64,000 bases of DNA from NCBI GenBank assembly GCA_039881145.1, contig JAYKKI010000003.1:6810501-6874500 (forward strand). Reading direction: 5' to 3'. Shown piece by piece: positions 62,227-64,000 of the stretch. The first letter of the stretch is position 1. Every line of letters begins with the position of its first letter. Source of the stretch: Druceiella hillmani (taxonomy: Eukaryota; Arthropoda; Insecta; Lepidoptera; Hepialidae). A program made the position numbers and the translations under genes. Below the pieces are notes generated by a model. That model saw nothing but the letters and a program-made list of their open reading frames with translations, made no database searches and was not told where the DNA came from.

Positions 62227-62560
62227 AGTCTTAATAAAACACTAAGGAAAGGACACTAAATATCAATCACCGAAAACGAATATGCGCGAGCGCGTGATAT
62301 GACGGACGAACGACGATTAACGAAAGAGATAAAAAGCAAAACAAAGTATTAAAGCGCGGGAAATCCCTGCGCAATAAAGTATACTAACCACGTCCACAGA
62401 CTAAGAAGAGTACCTAACGGGGACGCACGGGGTGGTAGCGTTGATGTGTGTCATCGCGCGCTGCGCTGTTGTCAGGTCGCTCGCTCGACCACCGACCGAT
62501 CTGAGTAACAAGTCACAGTATTTGTTTTACGCGCGCATTTTAAAATCACATAATTTATTG
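62227..62560 (-). promoter_or_regulatory. CpG-richer 5' region of the hAT element
   Basis: This untranslated leader upstream of the transposase start is much richer in CpG (gcgcgagcgcg, cgcgcgctgcgc, gtcgctcgctcg) than the surrounding DNA. It probably contained the promoter. No specific site is recognised. The plus-strand frame at 62432-62644 is a shadow. Confidence 0.4.
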
Positions 62561-62731
62561 TTTTCATCAGGGGCTCCCAAACTTTTTCAGTTCCCTGCGC
62601 ATTTAGTTTTAGTTTTTTGTCTCGGTCTAGTTAAAAATATGTAGGGTACATGCAATGATGCTAGATCAATAGTGCATGCGAAGACACGATTTCAGCGCGC
62701 CCTGGGCTGCAGCCTAAGGGTTAATCAGACC

Positions 62732-62735
<4 letters not shown>

Positions 62736-62798
<63 letters not shown>

Positions 62799-62799
62799 C
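62736..62799. repeat. Compound (CA)n(TA)n microsatellite
   Basis: A CA run of about 45 bp passes into a TA run. It abuts the candidate right end of the hAT element. Confidence 0.95.
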
Positions 62800-64000
62800 A
62801 TGAAGGACATGAAGATATGTACGCAAGCATGAGTTCACCGCAATGAGATAATAAACTTTTAGAATATATTAATTCTGAAGCGACAGTTTGCTTGCATGGA
62901 AAAGAGAAAAAATTATTATGTAATTCGTGTGAAATATTTTAAAAATTTGAAGGGTCATTTGTAAGATTAAGGCGATATTACAGACTTGTTAAAAATATGC
63001 ATAAATATTTATATTTACGCTCTTATCCCCAACAGGGCATTTTTTAAATTATTAATACAAAATTAATTTTCTTGTCAAGATAAAAAGAATCACATTATAT
63101 AAACAATAGAGATTATAAGTGCAAAATTTCTTGAGGACAGGTTAATTTCTACGGAAATAAAAGTGACACAAAGAAATAGACGAATTATGATTTGCATTTA
63201 TATTCTTATATAACATAAGAATTTAATTGTTTACTATAATTATGTACCTTACTCTTATATTTAAAACTAGCAATGAAGAATAATATGAAACGAAATGTCA
63301 GGTTTTCTAAACTTGAATTAAATTTAATAACTCTAAAAAAAATTAATTTACTTCTATAGTCACAAAAGGTACATACTCGTGACATACTCTATAGTTTTAA
63401 AATACATATTCATTTACGACAATGTAAAAACCAATATATAAATATGCGTTATTTTTATTAACGGTTATACAATATACGTAAAAAATAAATAATGTAGCGA
63501 TTATTATGATCAATAAATTGTTTAATTTTTATCGATGATTCAATAAATGTAGGTAACATTTGGTTTACTTTTAATTTACTTTATTCACTTTTTATTTCTT
63601 TACTTGAAGAAAATCGAAGTGTTATTTTTATTCATCGGTTTAAGTCTAAATTTATTTTTAAAAGTTCTAATCATTCATCAACCTATCAGTCGTTCACTTT
63701 CTTCAATTTAAATGGATTCAGTGAGAACTGATAATGACTTGAAATTTATTGAAGAAAATTAATATTAATAATTTGTTAAGAAAAGGATCGGGCGAAAACG
63801 ATTAATATTATTCATTACGTCCGTAGACAATCATTGTCGAGCTTTGTTAACGAGCGCGGATTAACGAATTCGGTTCTAAAGGCTTTGTGACTGGTTTGTG
63901 GATTTTTAACAATACGCACCGGTATTCTTTATGGGTAGACTTTAACAAATCGGCTGTGAATGTAATACAGGTTGAATATGCCTGTATCAGTAATAATGGT
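62800..64000. other. No recognisable gene
   Basis: AT-rich to the end of the window; no motifs or notable repeats. Confidence 0.4.

Larger units (their letters stand above)
59641..62734 (-). mobile_element. hAT-superfamily DNA transposon (TTF/DUF4371 type), decayed
   Basis: A minus-strand transposase of hAT type fills 62226-59867. Candidate termini are tagggtcgcgaacca at 59641 and, inverted, cagggtctgattaaccc ending at 62734; both share (C/T)AGGGTC and AACC, as hAT ends often do. The resulting 3.1-kb length suits an autonomous hAT. No 8-bp target duplication is visible, since the right flank is a (CA)n run that may have expanded over it. The ends are therefore tentative while the superfamily call is firm. 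Confidence 0.75.

Overview
This window looks like gene-poor, repeat-rich insect nuclear DNA. It is strongly AT-rich and full of (AT)n microsatellites. I found no intact host gene, no RNA gene that I trust, no CRISPR array and no prokaryotic operon. Almost everything recognisable is the remains of transposable elements. The LINE protein fragment at 48.7-49.5 kb and several non-coding repeat tails (7.9, 13.2, 28.0 and 28.7 kb) resemble families I remember as common in moths and butterflies, so Lepidoptera is my best guess. That rests on memory, not a search, and other insects remain possible.

Layout. 0.35-0.98 kb: 3' end of a Penelope-like element (GIY-YIG endonuclease, minus strand). 2.6-6.8 kb: a full-length Ty1/copia retrotransposon with 138/129-bp LTRs and a 5-bp target duplication. 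Gag, protease, integrase, RT and RNase H are all recognisable but broken by two stops and three frameshifts. 11.8-13.0 kb: a decayed mariner. 13.6-15.1 kb: a decayed copy of a multi-copy, transposase-like protein family of unknown function. 29.4-33.5 kb: a decayed BEL/Pao element with a piece of integrase copied into its RNase H region and flanking repeats in an odd order. 48.3-49.5 kb: 3' part of a LINE (minus). 59.6-62.7 kb: a hAT element of the TTF-zinc-finger/DUF4371 type (minus) with candidate termini.

Between these lie long AT-rich stretches without recognisable genes. Their most striking content is a series of near-perfect hairpins with loops of only a few bases (20.9, 23.8, 26.7, 41.2, 43.5, 53.7, 56.1 and 58.7 kb). 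The best are a perfect 50-bp arm pair with a 2-nt loop at 43.5 kb, next to an exact 22-bp tandem duplication, and a 225-bp palindrome at 53.7 kb with a single-arm relative at 40.5 kb. A roughly 0.5-kb interspersed repeat occurs twice in opposite orientation (35.2-35.7 and 52.7-53.3 kb).

There is no evidence that genes here work together. The window is a set of independent, dead mobile elements. I did not find a convincing new biological system. The best leads are the hairpins, the unnamed protein family at 13.6-15.1 kb, and the rearranged BEL/Pao copy.
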